Shown here piece by piece: positions 10,199 through 20,967 of a DNA stretch of 64,000 bases; within the stretch, counting starts at the first letter, position 1, and every line of letters starts with the position of its first letter. Source of the DNA: Alentia gelatinosa (lineage: Eukaryota > Annelida > Polychaeta > Phyllodocida > Polynoidae); the NCBI GenBank assembly GCA_950022655.1, contig OX465590.1:43917718-43981717 (forward strand), given 5' to 3'. The translations under genes were made by a program, and so were the position numbers. The notes beneath the pieces are model-generated. The model saw only the letters and a list, made by a program, of their open reading frames with translations, made no database searches and was not told the origin of the DNA.

Positions 10199-10800
10199 TT
10201 AAGTCGATAGATGTAGATAAATGTCTGGCATCAGTAATCTCTGCTTTACTAGAGAGCGAAAATGTTCGATTTCTGTTGTTTTTTGAATGTTGGAGCCTAG
10301 TTGATCCCAAAGTAGCATCCCTTGATAAGTTGGGCTGTTTTTGAACTGTTCCATCCGTGGTCTTTTGATGTTCAACTTCACCTTGTCCCCGCTGCGTGTA
10401 TTTCTTATCGTATTACTTATTTGATGATCGTAGTCACTTGCCCACCAGTGCATTAAACATAGCAGGTGTGTTGAGCGTCTGTAATGCAGCGGTCGAATTT
10501 TACATCGTTCCATTAATAAATCTGTGGGATAGTCATCTACTCTGTTTACCTTTAAAGCACATCTTAGGCAATCGTTCAATACAGTCTGTAATTTTTTCCT
10601 ATCTTGTTTTCTTGCTAGATAATATTGAAAGTCGGAATACTCTAGTTTTGGTAGTATCATTTGCTTTACTATAGAAATTGATGCAGTATCAGTTAGTAGG
10701 TATCGCAATTTCCTGAGCTTAAACAATTTCTGTCGTACATCACATAGCGTTTTATTTACCTGCCCACCAGTGCATTCCGACGCGTTTAGAAACTTCATAT
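10199..10800 (-). pseudogene. 5'-truncated LINE: reverse-transcriptase C-terminal tail
   Basis: One open frame of 199 codons ending in a stop (10798 to 10199). It shows the region after the polymerase palm: LRKLRYLLTDTASISIVKQM, LPKLEYSDFQYYLARK, LNDCLRCALKVNRV, CKIRPLHYRRSTHL and, near the end, MLLWDQLGSNIQ. This arrangement (late RT/thumb and C-terminal domain with conserved Y-G/S-D, R-A/C-L and L-W motifs) is common to many animal non-LTR elements. Catalytic YADD and the endonuclease are absent because the copy starts near 10800. The frame is intact, so the insertion may be fairly young. The nearest relative in the window is 7260-8690. Confidence 0.85.
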
Positions 10801-11490
10801 TAGTATTTTTTGAGTTGACAACAGTATTAGGGGTTTATTTTAGTTCAAGGGATTAGGAATATCAAGCTGTGGCTCTGTGGGCTTAACATACAGCAGGGAA
10901 ACCTAGTTTTCAGACTGGCAGAATCATTATGAGTCACTTAGAGAATATTACTATTTACCTGTGTGCGAATATCTATGTAATATTACCCGCTGCTAGGAGT
11001 GTAGTATGAATAATGTTCGCGCCCGCCGCGACAGCGGGCCATAGTGAATGGCAGGGGCTTGGAAAACGGCTTGAAACAGGTTTTTTTTAAACGATTAAGA
11101 GGTATATAGTAATAAAAAAAACATAGACTGAGCCTGTATGGATAGCTGTTCTTGGTCATTTGATAACAAAATACATATTTGTTTGAACGGCCATCCGCAC
11201 GGGCTCAGGAACCAACTTTTGTCATATTACTTTCCCAAATAACCTAGTTGCTCTAATATATTTGCTATTACCCTATATATTATGTCTACATGCCATTCTA
11301 ATTAGGGAATTAGCTTTCACATTGGTATTTCCGCCCTATGTATTAAGCATGATCTTACAAGGTTTAGCCTAACCTATAATTTTGTCAGCAGATATTACAT
11401 ATAAATAGAAAATGACTATATGTGTGTCCAAAGCACAATCTTTATCCATCCGTATTCTGAAATATACTCACCCATTGATAAAAGTAACGT
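10801..11490. other. Non-coding stretch with a V fragment
   Basis: 10965-11055 carries the V family signature (GTGTGCGAATATCTATG, ATTACCCGCTGCTAGGAGTG, AATGTTCGCGCCCGCCGCGA). The remainder shows no gene or known repeat. Confidence 0.5.
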
Positions 11491-11492
11491 AA

Positions 11493-11775
11493 GGCCCGGC
11501 GTCCACCTACTACGATAGAAATTTTATCCTACCGATATGGCACCGATACAAAAAAGCAAATATCGGAGACATATCGCGAAGGTGCACAATCGTAGACATA
11601 TGTCTAGACATGTCAATCCACCATGCATTGTATGGGGCTTTTATCGGTGTCTAATCGCAGAAACGTGGTCACCTGCCCCGATGTTAGGTCACATTCCGAC
11701 GCGATTTTGGTTTTTTATCGGGAGATGCATCGTAGACCATATTGGAGCCATATCGTGGTAGGTGGATGCCGGGCC
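11493..11775 (+). mobile_element. Family A MITE, copy 1
   Basis: 283 bp, termini GGCCCGGCGTCCACCTACTA and GGTAGGTGGATGCCGGGCC, flanked by TAA on both sides. Interior landmarks are GACATATGTCTAGACATG (a palindromic ATGTCTAGACAT core), CAGAAACGTGGTCA and ACGCGATTTTGGTTTTTTAT. It is non-coding. Eleven copies lie in the window; TIR and TWA duplication indicate a PIF/Harbinger-like origin. Confidence 0.9.
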
Positions 11776-11834
11776 TAATACTAACTGGTAATAATTCGTT
11801 GTCACGAAATGGTCCGATTCACAAAACACGTTAT

Positions 11835-11985
11835 ACAGTATACACAGTATTAACTGGTTTCGGATAATAGAGACTATTGGCGCATAGTAATATCCGAGCG
11901 AATGTGAGGATATTGTGATGATGATACGACAGCAATACGACAGCAATTATCCATAACCAATTGTTGTTGTATTTATTATTCAGCA
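11835..11985 (+). mobile_element. Family Z hairpin remnant
   Basis: The left arm AACTGGTTTCGGATAATAGA, apex CATAGTAATATCCGAGCG and terminal TTGTATTTATTAT are recognisable, but the right arm is replaced by a short TACGACAGCAA duplication and the module is missing. Confidence 0.55.
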
Positions 11986-12029
11986 TTGCAAATTTAAGTT
12001 ATCAAGGAAAAAACAAAATGACAACCGAT

Positions 12030-12295
12030 CGTCTCATGCAATAACTTGTACGCAAGGGATGTTTTTTCCGTAATCTCCGCTCTGTGTGGGCAAGAGATTA
12101 CGACCACCGTAATCTTCGCCTGATGAATTACACACTGCCTGACATTTTTTTCAGCCAATCACAACACATATTCAAATTATGTTGGTACATTTTTACATAC
12201 CACCATACTAAGGTGGTATGTAATCAATACCAATACGATAGCAGAGGTTGATGTTTGTGTAACATACTGACATATGTGTGTGATAGTGATGCGAG
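12030..12295 (+). mobile_element. Dispersed repeat U, copy 1
   Basis: Shares TTTTTTTCAGCCAATCA, ATACCACCATACTAAGG, CAATACCAATACGATAGC and AGAGGTTGATGTTTGTGTAA with 59876-60035. A local inverted repeat (TACCACCATACTAAGGTGGTA) sits at its centre. Ends are unknown. Confidence 0.55.
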
Positions 12296-12822
12296 GTTGA
12301 CCTCTGGACGTAGTAGTCCGTTCATGCACCGCGCCGCCTAAGGCTTACGGTACGTGAAGGTCTAACAGAACACGTCCACTATTGCCACCATGGAGTTGTC
12401 CCATTACTTTAATTCCATATAAGGAATACAGTAGACCGAGTAGCCAATGACTGCATTCGCAGCAAACCCCGACCTTCACCCTGACCTCTTTACATAATAT
12501 TTTCTCGCGCCTTGGGACGGTTCTGCAGTCGAGAGTTGACCTCGAATCTTAGGGGCCACAACCACCCTCTTGGCCAGACCCCGTTGGTGAGAGGAATATC
12601 GGGGTTGGCTGTTCTATTGTTCAGATTGACAAGTAGAAATCTGTGAGGCTGTTGAGGTACAACCCATTACAACTCTCCAAGCTGATCTATTCGGTACATG
12701 CCCAGTAAAGGCTACTCTAGCACCTATGCTTGAAGAGTAACACACTGGGTAATGGCAAATCACTCAGGGTAGCTGAGTACCAGCAGAGGCAGGAATTCCT
12801 GCTTCAAAATGACAGCACATAA
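12296..12822. other. Unrecognised non-coding stretch
   Basis: Moderate GC. No open frame longer than about 60 codons, no RNA fold recognised, and no second copy in the window. Confidence 0.4.
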
Positions 12823-13362
12823 TGCCTATAAGACAGCGACCCGACCATTGTGCCCGATCACACCTTTCCCCGACGGATCCGTCGGGTCGGACAGAATCGG
12901 GTTGCTGTACGCACTTAAACGGGGCGGGCATTACTAGCTTGGGGGTAATGAACGACTCTGCCCGACCTTAATCGTGTCGCTGTATGCACTTCACCGACTG
13001 TTCCCGATTCTGAGAAGGACGTTTGAACAGGGATGCTACCTATCCCCTAGTCCGATATACAAGTGTAGGGCAGACAAGGCGATGATGAATCCGAAAACCG
13101 TTTCCCAATATCTTTATCGGATCTAAAGTTATCAAACTTTGAATTATTTTCTATGAATCCACACCAGCGGCCTGTGGCTCACCCTGGCTCGGCTCCCGGT
13201 GGCTCTCTTTGATCTCAATCGGGTCACTGTACAAGGTCATAAAGTGGAGAGGTGTGATCGGCAAGCGTCTTTGAGGGTATAAGACAGCGACATTCTGGTT
13301 CCCGATAATAATCGGTGATCGGATCGGTGAGAATCTGTGGAAAATGTTGCTGTCTTATGGGC
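12823..13362. mobile_element. Inverted-repeat element S
   Basis: The left end GCCTATAAGACAGCGACCC and right end GTTGCTGTCTTATGGGC are imperfect inverted repeats. Inside, CTGTACGCACTTAAACGGG / CTGTATGCACTTCACCG and a second GGGTATAAGACAGCGAC near 13277 suggest an element with internal duplication or two nested copies. It has no coding capacity. It occurs once in the window. Confidence 0.55.
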
Positions 13363-13644
13363 TTTTTCAACAGTCTCAGTTTGAGCCTGTGCGCCCTGAC
13401 CCTGGCGACAACAGACTGTACTAGAGTCTATGAACGTAGCGGTGACCAGTTTGACGGATTGTAAACAGGACGGCTATTAATAGCCTTCCTGACGGGGTAC
13501 CAGGAGACCCGGAGAAGATGGCAGGGGACCAGTCAGACGCCATTCACGGTCTGATTACTCAGGGTTGGACGGGTACCGCGCAGGGTACCGCGTCATCAGC
13601 GTAAAACTAGAGAGGAAACCACGACTTAAAGCAACGTGATAAAG

Positions 13645-13860
13645 TGTACAAGCCCATAAAAACGTATTTAAACTGAGCTACAGACATAATGCCGCATATG
13701 CACCCATAAAAATGTATAATCTAATTTAAAGAGGTGATGCAATGTATGGGCCCGTAACAACGTAATTATATAAGCTGATCTATAGACAGGATGTCGTTTA
13801 TCCACCCATAAATATGTACATACTGTAATTTGATCTACAGACGGTTCCTTGCCCTGCATG
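13645..13860. repeat. Four diverged units of about 52 bp upstream of tRNA-Glu
   Basis: Units share CCCATAAAAAYGTA..., a CTGATCTAYAGACAGGATG-like middle and ATGCACC. They run directly up to the tRNA start and may simply be decayed minisatellite. Confidence 0.6.
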
Positions 13861-13862
13861 TC

Positions 13863-13934
13863 TCCCATATGGTCTAGTGGTTAGGATTCCTGCCTTTCAC
13901 GCAGGCGGCCCGGGTTCGATTCCCGGTGTGGGAA
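13863..13934 (+). tRNA. tRNA-Glu (anticodon TTC)
   Basis: 72 nt: acceptor TCCCATA/TGTGGGA with discriminator A, D arm GGTCTAGTGGTTAGGATT, anticodon stem CCTGC/GCAGG around loop CTTTCAC (anticodon TTC), T arm CCGGG-TTCGATT-CCCGG. A box TGGTCTAGTGG and B box GGTTCGATTCC are canonical. No intron. It decodes GAA/GAG and is probably functional. Confidence 0.95.
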
Positions 13935-13941
13935 GGATATG

Positions 13942-13946
13942 TTTTT
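13942..13946 (+). terminator. Pol III terminator of tRNA-Glu
   Basis: TTTTT begins 8 nt after the tRNA 3' end, a normal RNA polymerase III stop. Confidence 0.75.
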
Positions 13947-14024
13947 ATGTTCGGAGAGGCTTCTCAATTCACCCGATATTGAAGAGGAACTTAAAGGCAT
14001 ATCGAACAATTCACCTTGAAAGCT

Positions 14025-14265
14025 AAAACCCAAGTTAATTTCCTATAGATAATCGGCCTTAATGTTAATTGGCCTATTCTACGTTTAAGTACAAGAACCA
14101 TAGGTCATTGTCCTCAATGCAAATTTGCCTATTCTATGTTTATAGCACTAAAACTATAGATCATCGTTCTCAATGTAAATTTGCATATTCTACGTTTAAG
14201 TACTAAAACTTTAGGTCATTGGCCTCAATGTTAATTAGCCTGATAATGTTTTATTCTATTTATAT
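14025..14265. repeat. Diverged tandem repeat, about 56-bp unit
   Basis: Roughly four units sharing TTTGCCTATTCTAYGTTTA, AGTACTAAAACTWTAGRTCA and TCAATGYWAATT. Confidence 0.7.
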
Positions 14266-14404
14266 AGGCTCTAAAAGTAGAAATACTTGATAAGAAATAT
14301 TCATAGCATACACGCTGATAATGAAACCTAGTTTTACGCTCCTTGTACTTATAACTGCGTAAACAGAAGACGATTTTATTTCTATTTGAGCAATAGAATA
14401 GAGT

Positions 14405-14418
14405 GGGGGGGGGGGGGG
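14405..14418. repeat. Poly-G tract
   Basis: 14 consecutive G residues. The surrounding 14266-14720 holds no gene. Confidence 0.9.
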
Positions 14419-14724
14419 ATGTAAGCCATGACTTAAAATAAAAAAAATTTGAACAGATAAGAAATAACGAATGTTCTAAATCAAACTAAAATTGCTCAAT
14501 AGATGCGCAAAGAGCGTGTATTCACCAATAGCATTAATTCTATTATGTTTCAATATGCTTGAAGTCGACTTCCAAATGATATCTAAAGAGCAGATTATTT
14601 ATCTGAAATAGTCGTTGCTGTTGTTGTAGAAATGAGAAGAAAAAAATCCATCCGTGTTAGTCCCTTAAAAAAAGGATCAATTTCTATTTTCACTAGCGAC
14701 TTTATCGCATCATAGTTGGTGCCA

Positions 14725-14742
14725 CCCCCCCCCCCCCCCCCT

Positions 14743-14784
<42 letters not shown>
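14725..14784. repeat. Poly-C tract plus (CA)n microsatellite
   Basis: 17 C residues, then about 20 CA dinucleotides. The proline/histidine-threonine reading frames that cross it are artefacts of the repeat. Confidence 0.95.
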
Positions 14785-14786
<2 letters not shown>

Positions 14787-14799
14787 TTTCAATACAGGT

Positions 14800-15000
14800 G
14801 CAAAAAATAAAAGAAGAACAACATCTGAGTCTAGCACTACAAAAAGGAATAGCAGGATTAATTTTGTCACTATACGAGAATCTCACTCTCGTGGCCCTTC
14901 AGTCTCCAAGCCTAGGTCTGGTTCACTATGTCTCTATGTCCGGGAGCTACTCCAAGCGGATCCGACAAAATTATAACGTTTTACATGTGGTCGGTAATCA
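14800..15000 (+). other. Paired conserved fragment (RESHSRG motif), copy 1
   Basis: About 170 bp are similar to 33690-33862. In one frame both copies read a peptide containing RESHSRG, then a proline/serine-rich stretch (copy 1 VSKPRSGSL, copy 2 ISNPRSGPL), and both continue with a CAACTTCAAGCGGAT-like block and ATAACGTTTTACATGTGGT. Shared peptide and shared 3' sequence suggest a degraded coding segment of a dispersed element, not two host exons. The family is not recognised. Confidence 0.4.
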
Positions 15001-15894
15001 TTTTCCAAATAAATCTTTTACAACGTCAACCATAAATACGTGTATAATTTCAGCGTGTTTATCTGATCGATGAAATGATTCTAATACTACGATGAAAGAA
15101 ACGATCAAAGCTATATACATCAAGGGGAATGATTCTAATTTTGGTCAGCTTCACAGAATATAAACCTAGACTATACGGCATATAGCCTATGATCCATGAG
15201 GGCCGCCATGAGGCCCCCCGAGTAGGTGTTCTTCACTATTGGAGGTGAAAAAATAGGTGTTCTTCACTAAAGGAGGTGGAAAAGAAGTGAGTGATAATTG
15301 GGAAATGTCACAACTTTAGCCTTGCTCACATATTTATATAAAGTGTTCCATATGGAAAATATCATGTCTTGGGTTTAATCATTATGTCATCCTGCTTTAG
15401 GATGGGTGTAGAGAGTCAAGGGAACCATAGTAAAATATTGAAAGGCAGTTGAATTTTGTAAGAACAAAGAACAAAGAGCCAGAATACAGGTTTGTCCCCC
15501 GACCACCTGGTGACTGCTTCGTGAACTAACAATGGCTCTGTCCCCTATAACAGATGCACATGGGATTTGTCGTCGTGGCATTGAAGGAACCATAATAACA
15601 GAAAGAAGAAGCTTTACCAAATGGATTGAAGGCTGTGATACAGGAGAGGGAAAGTGTATGTGCAGAGGATAGTGCCAATGATATTCTTTTGATTCTGCAT
15701 GAACAAAAGATGAGTTTGAAAACAATAAGCAACAGAGACATATGCAAAAAAAGTATGCAAAACAAGCGATAAATATCTTCATGTAGTCCGTACTATAATC
15801 ATCCTTGATAGTCTAATCGAAGTCAAATAATACAAGTTTCGAATATAACCTCTTCCTTAATTATAAGAATTTATTCCTCCACTTTCCTAATCCA
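15001..15894. other. Non-coding stretch with one weak antisense frame
   Basis: 15387-15782 (minus) is open for 131 codons with a hydrophobic, signal-peptide-like start (MKIFIACFAYFFCICLCCLL). It shows no domain, its downstream half has random composition, and there is no upstream promoter or splice context. I regard it as chance. A short duplicated block TAGGTGTTCTTCACT, AGGAGGTG appears twice near 15220-15275. Confidence 0.35.
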
Positions 15895-16300
15895 TAAAGT
15901 ACGTACTCACTGAGGGGGTTGGGGGTTGGGTTAATAATTTAGGACATTTTGTGTATGCTCCTTCTTTGTTCTATTGCGTAGACTACTGAGAGGGGAGTCG
16001 GGGGTGGGTTAAAAATAAATTAGGAAATTCTGCTTACATACTTTATGAATAGCCCCATACCTATTTATGGTATATCAACCTTGTTCAAATTAATTCATTG
16101 GAATATTTGACTACACACTATCATATTTTCTCATCATCTACTATCTACATATTTATTGGAAGAACTGAGTATAATATTTCAGAAATAATTAAGCACGTCC
16201 GAAATAAAAGAAAACAAACTTTTTCCGCTTACGAGATTTGGTCCCGAGGTAGGCGGGGTGAAAATGTCGGAAATTCTGCGTACATACTTTATGGATGCCC
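15895..16300. repeat. Three loosely spaced copies of a G-rich motif
   Basis: TACTCACTGAGGGGGTTG... at about 15903, GACTACTGAGAGGGGAGTCG at about 15980 and GTCCCGAGGTAGGCGGGGTG at about 16242. The last two are followed by GGAAATTCTGCNTACATACTT. They may be remnants of one duplicated segment. Confidence 0.45.
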
Positions 16301-16329
16301 CCAAGATGCCTCAACCAGTATTTATATAG

Positions 16330-16660
16330 AACGTCCTGACCATGCTGTACAAGCTACAAGATAGATGATAATCTACTGTTCATACGGAACGAGGCGTTTC
16401 CGCCGAGTTCTGTAAAAACCGTAAATCATTACCGAGTTTTGTGGCTTGTACAAGCATGGTTGGACGTTGTATATTTACTATATACCCGAAATTAAGAAAA
16501 ATCTTTAATTTCATTTGGCTTAAGAACTAATATTTCAGTCTACGTATACGGAACAAGTTTTCCGTATCATCCCGTACAAAACAGTGTTCTGTACGGCATT
16601 TTTACGTCATATAGCGAAACGGTGCGTATTTACAGTATACGGCATGGGTATATAGTAAAC
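16330..16660 (+). mobile_element. Dispersed repeat AA, copy 1
   Basis: The reverse complement of the window's right end (63795-64000) is recognisable here: TTTACTATATACCCGAAATT, AATTTCATTTGGCTTAAGAA, GTACGGCATTTTTACG, ATATAGCGAAACGG and GCATGGGTATATAGTA. Both copies share sequence at both ends, so the element is about 200-320 bp. The superfamily is unknown. Confidence 0.6.
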
Positions 16661-16974
16661 GTAGTTGTTTTTTTTTAAACACTTTTTATTTATACTGGAA
16701 AAGCTCAGTTTTATATAAACCTGGTATCCTTGCTCCGCCAGTGCCGGGTTGACAAATATGCGGTGTAATACAGATAGCAGAGTGATAGACATGATCATGC
16801 ATGTATACATCAGGTGAAAAAGAAAAACATTACATCAATCAGCATGCAGACTATTGAAGGAGCAATCCCGGTACTTTTCCGGCCGAGTCGTGCATCAAGT
16901 GACATAGCACAGAGTCTCCCGGTAGGACTCAGGTTGCATAAAGGTCCATAAGTGAAAGACACATCTACTCTCCA

Positions 16975-17290
16975 CTAAAATGAACAAATCTCACCATCGT
17001 ATACAATGTGACAATTGCAAACTTTAGCCAATAAAAGTTGTTTTTGCAATAACTTAAATTCTTCTATATTGTCAATATTTCTCACATGCGGTGGCAATTC
17101 ATTCCATATTTTTGGACCATAATAGTTTAAACTTTTCAGGAATTTAGTACAAGTTGGGTTATTCTGATTAAAGGTAATACCCGTTCCTCTTCTAGTATTT
17201 CTTCCATTCACTTGTGTCATTGATTCATTATTTCTCAATTCATATATAAATAATTTAACATGAAACTCTCTTCTATCATGCAGAACTGTA
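16975..17290 (-). pseudogene. LINE C-terminal tail fragment
   Basis: The minus-strand frame runs from about 17285 to a stop at 16975. It encodes ELRNNESMTQ, NGRNTRRGTG, KSLNYYGPKIWNELP, VRNIDNIEEFKLLQKQLLL. The YYGPKIWNELP...N-IEEFK pattern is typical of the extreme C terminus of animal non-LTR reverse transcriptases. It is severely 5'-truncated. No poly-A tail is evident. Confidence 0.75.
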
Positions 17291-17389
17291 TGAAGAAGTC
17301 AGCTAAATGCGGCATCAGAAGACGCACAAAACCTACAGCACAATGTCGTATTGTACATTTACCCTGAATAAACTAGGAGCAAAAATTAA

Positions 17390-17650
17390 GTTCATCATAG
17401 ATGAATGAGCTGCAATTATAAACGTATAACAAATAAAAGGTCTGAGTCAGATTTAGCCTATGGATAGTTTTCTACAACCCACTTGCACCCAGTCAACTTG
17501 CCATTTCTCTAACTGCCTGAGTCTAGGATCAAAACATGTCAGAAACAGTGGGTCAATAAGGTATTTCGGTATTGAGTGATTGGTCATGGTCAGCTGGGCA
17601 CACTTCTAAGACCCTGAGACACTGGCTCCCTGCTGTGTTCTCACTATCAC
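17390..17650 (-). mobile_element. Dispersed repeat R, copy 1
   Basis: The reverse complement matches 50758-51030 and 22540-22895. Shared blocks are CAAGTTGACTGGGTGCAAG, ATCCATAGACT, TTATAATTGCA and the GATGAATGAGC end. It is non-coding. Partial copies lie at 25785-25875 and 28700-28790. Confidence 0.65.
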
Positions 17651-18095
17651 AGGGAACAGCATGCAGATAGTAAAGGGATAGGTTTCTGGAAGCACACTGA
17701 AAGTTCAATGTCACCACTCTAACCCTGACTCTAAGCTGTAGATAATGTATATAGGCATGCAAGCACGCTCTAAAAAAACCACCAAGTCTTGCAAAGTAAC
17801 CTTGTTCTATTCACTTCACTGGACTATTTGGCTGCACTTTCTCCAGATGCGGCCTGCGGCGCTTGCCTGGACTAATAACACAGAGAGTGGGGCTTTGATA
17901 GCGGGCTGTTCCAACAGGTTGGTGGCGTATTAAGGAGTGGGAGCTGCGACGAGTGGCGGAGCTTTGATTTGTCTGACCTGGCAAGCTGCTCCCTGCCCAC
18001 ACGTAAACTGCCTTGTCATGGCGAGGACGGCACTCCCCGCAACCACCTCCAATAATCACCACATCAAAGCCTCGCGCCGCCCCCACACAATCCCC
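17651..18095. other. Unique-looking spacer before the minisatellite
   Basis: No gene recognised. The long frames that begin here continue into low-complexity repeat and are not genes. A short inverted pair AGTGGGGCTTTGATAGCGGG / GAGTGGCGGAGCTTTGATTT (direct repeat) is visible near 17886 and 17953. Confidence 0.4.
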
Positions 18096-18099
18096 AGCC

Positions 18100-18260
18100 T
18101 GTCCCCAGCCTGTCCCCAGCCTCCCCTCGCCCTGTCCTCTCTCTCTCTGTCCACCCTCTCGTCACCCTCCTCCACCCTCTCCCCACCCTCTCCCCACACA
18201 ATCCCCATCGTCTCCCAGCCACTCCCTACCTTCTCCCCACCCTGTCCCCACCCTGTCCAC

Positions 18261-18310
<50 letters not shown>

Positions 18311-18454
18311 CACCCTCTCCTCACCCTCCTCCACCCTCTCCCCCACCCTCTCCCCACACAATCCCCACCCTCTCCCCACTCTCTCTCCACCCTCTTCCCA
18401 CCCACTCCCCAGCCACTCCCTACCCTCTCCCCACCCTGTCCCCATCCTGTCCAC

Positions 18455-18490
<36 letters not shown>

Positions 18491-18810
18491 CACCCTCTCC
18501 TCACCCTCCTCCACCCTCTCCCCCACCCTCTCCCCACACAATCCCCACCCTCTCCCCACTCTCTCTCCACCCTCTTCCCACCCACTCCCCAGCCACTCCC
18601 TACCCTCTCCCCACCCTGTCCCCATCCTGTCCACACCCTCTCTCTCTCTCTCTCTCTCTCTCTGTCCACCCTCTCCTCACCCTCCTCCACCCTCTTCCCC
18701 ACCCTCTCCCCACACAATCCCCACCCTCTCCCCACTCTCTCTCCACCCTCTTCCCACCCACTCCCCAGCCACTCCCTACCCTCTCCCCACCCTGTCCCCA
18801 CCCTGTCCAC

Positions 18811-18856
<46 letters not shown>

Positions 18857-19000
18857 CACCCTCTCCTCACCCTCCTCCACCCTCTCCCCCACCCTCTCCC
18901 CACACAATCCCCACCCTCTCCCCACTCTCTCTCCACCCTCTTCCCACCCACTCCCCAGCCACTCCCTACCCTCTCCCCACCCTGTCCCCATCCTGTCCAC

Positions 19001-19034
<34 letters not shown>

Positions 19035-19510
19035 CACCCTCTCCTCACCCTCCTCCACCCTCTCCCCCACCCTCTCCCCACACAATCCCCACCCTCTCCC
19101 CACTCTCTCTCCACCCTCTTCCCACCCACTCCCCAGCCACTCCCTACCCTCTCCCCACCCTGTCCCCACCCTGTCCACACCCTCTCTCTCTCTCTCTCTC
19201 TCTCTCTGTCCACCCTCTCCCCACCCTCTCCCCACCCTCTCCCCAAAGAATCCCCAACCTCTCCCCCTTTTTACCCGCCCTCTCCCCGCCCTCTCCCCGC
19301 CCTCTCCCCGCCCTCTCCCCGCCCTCTCCTCTATCCTCTCCCCACCCTCTCCCCCACCCTCTGAGCACCCTCTGCCCACCCTCTGCCCACCCTCTGCCAA
19401 CCCTCTGCCCACCCTCTGCCCACCCTCTGCCCGCCCTTTCCCCAATCTCTCCCCACCCTCTCCCACCCTCTCCCCACCCTCCCCCCACCCTCCCCCCGCC
19501 CCACCTGACC
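18100..19510. repeat. CT-rich higher-order minisatellite (about 160-190-bp units)
   Basis: Units start TGTCCACCCTCTC at 18148, 18307, 18487, 18663, 18853, 19031 and 19207, giving spacings of 159, 180, 176, 190, 178 and 176 bp. Each unit comprises a 12-bp sub-repeat (CCCCACCCTCTC and variants) plus a (CT)n run whose length explains the spacing differences. The last part (19207-19510) decays into simple CCCGCCCTCTC and TGCCCACCCTC units. Reading frames of 475 and 510 codons here encode only S/P/H/T-L repeats and the antisense frames only W-G-R-E repeats, so I do not call genes. Strong purine/pyrimidine strand asymmetry makes triplex formation likely. Confidence 0.95.
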
Positions 19511-19561
19511 TTGACCTGACACCACGTGATCAGAGAGACACGTGACTGCCGCCTGCATCGA

Positions 19562-20690
19562 CACTCTCCTCCCAGATCTTTCGCGGAGCTAGCGCTTGCT
19601 TAATCTCTGCCCCAACCCATTGCTGGTTCACTGGACATCCAAAAGACAGATGCTGGTAGTTGGGTGATTTCTAAATTCTATTGAGTTTTGCAAATAACTC
19701 AGGATAATATAAGTTCCATATATCAGCAAATAGAAAAGGGAAAAAAAAGGTATGTCACCATGCTAACTTCTATGGGAGGGCCGTCTGAAAATGTAAGTGC
19801 TTAACTATTGGTGTCTACGGGAACATGCAATATTTTGCCTTGGTTGCTAAATGACACTGATTTTCTATTGATATCTTCAAATAATTCTGGATTATGATGG
19901 TTGGGAACATGTACAAATGAGAAATGCTAAAATAGATACTATGTCACCATGCTAATTTCCATTGGAAGGCCATCTGAAGAAGGTAAGTGCTTATCCTTTG
20001 GTGTCTATGGGAAACTGCTATATTTTCATGAAACCAGATGGCAGCACCAGCGTTAAATTGAGTAGAAACAGGGGCCGCTTCAACACCTTCCCGCATTTGT
20101 CTTTAAAGGACAGGGGGAACCAGCCAACTTTTCGGATTCAAAACAAAGCAACTGTCAAAAGTTATGAAACTCAAACAACTCATATGTTATGAGTTGTGAA
20201 ATATAGGAATTGTTAAATGAGCTTTACAGACAAAGCAGCTGTTTCTTTTTCAGTTTTTAACCACTTTAAGATGTGAACCCACTGTGGCTTAGACTGCCCT
20301 TTTGAGTGAGCACATGGGTTATTTTGATATACAAAACCCTTTAACACAATAGATGCTTCCCACTGAAGAAAGTAATCCCTATGACTATGTCTGGTTTGAA
20401 ATAACAAATGACAGAAAGGAGTGTATATAATTTACCATAGAAATATGTGCATCTCTATTTACAAGTAGAACACAAACATACTCCCCAAAGCACTAAGAAT
20501 TTTGGATATTTTGGGCCAGATTTGGGCCCAAACAGGCAGGTTTTGGCAGAGATATAAGCAGCCACAGGAAGTAGAGCGCAAAATCTCTGCTAGGAGAGTG
20601 CTGCGTCAACAGCGTCCCTGACGTCATGGCCGCGCCCAGAGAAGGCGGCCATGTTGGTTCGCTGGTCACTGGCAAGCTGCGGGTAGTGTG
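19562..20690 (+). mobile_element. Family Q, copy 2, split by element T
   Basis: 19562-19640 matches the Q1 head (CTCCTCCCAGATCTTTCG, CTTGCTTAATCTCTGC). 20104-20690 resumes with GGACAGGGGGAACCAGCC and runs through GAGCTTTACAGACAAAGCAG to GCTAGGAGAGTG. In Q1 these two parts are contiguous (6190-6196). Q2 ends with an extra GC-rich tail (about 20614-20690) absent from Q1. Confidence 0.75.
19641..20103 (+). mobile_element. Element T, copy 2, inserted in Q2
   Basis: It contains two tandem versions of the same block (ATGCTAACTTCTATGGGAGG ... TAAGTGCTTAACTATTGG and ATGCTAATTTCCATTGGAAG ... TAAGTGCTTATCCTTTGG). The second is followed by ACCAGATGGCAGCACCAG, matching T1 at 2995-3205 on the other strand. 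Confidence 0.6.
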
Positions 20691-20967
20691 CTGCTGTTTG
20701 AGTGGGAAACAAGCATCAGAGCTATATTTAGACGAGTGGTAATGCTAATAAGGAACTGCACAGACATGCGCAGTCGCTGTGAGTACGCCATGAGTATTGG
20801 TTACGGAGTAATCTCACCGAGGCAAGGCCTATGTAGATTACATAGAAGATCAAAATGTCCCATGAGATTTATCTTTACTATGTATGAAAGTAGAGATAAA
20901 TTTCATGTAATAGTGGCATGCTTTTTTTATGCTAAAACGTTGTTTGATAGCCTACTCAGAGATATTC

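Noticed and set aside
14716..14976. 86-codon frame beginning in the poly-C/(CA)n tract
   Set aside because: The start is within simple sequence; only the later RESHSRG part is repeated elsewhere and is reported separately.
15387..15782. 131-codon minus-strand frame with a signal-peptide-like N terminus
   Set aside because: Only the first 25 codons look ordered; no domain, no cysteine pattern, no second copy or splice context.
17937..19545. Open frames of 475 and 510 codons on the plus strand and up to 258 codons on the minus strand
   Set aside because: They translate pure CT-rich minisatellite into S/P/L/T-H or W-G-R-E repeats, exist in several frames at once and have no splice or promoter context.
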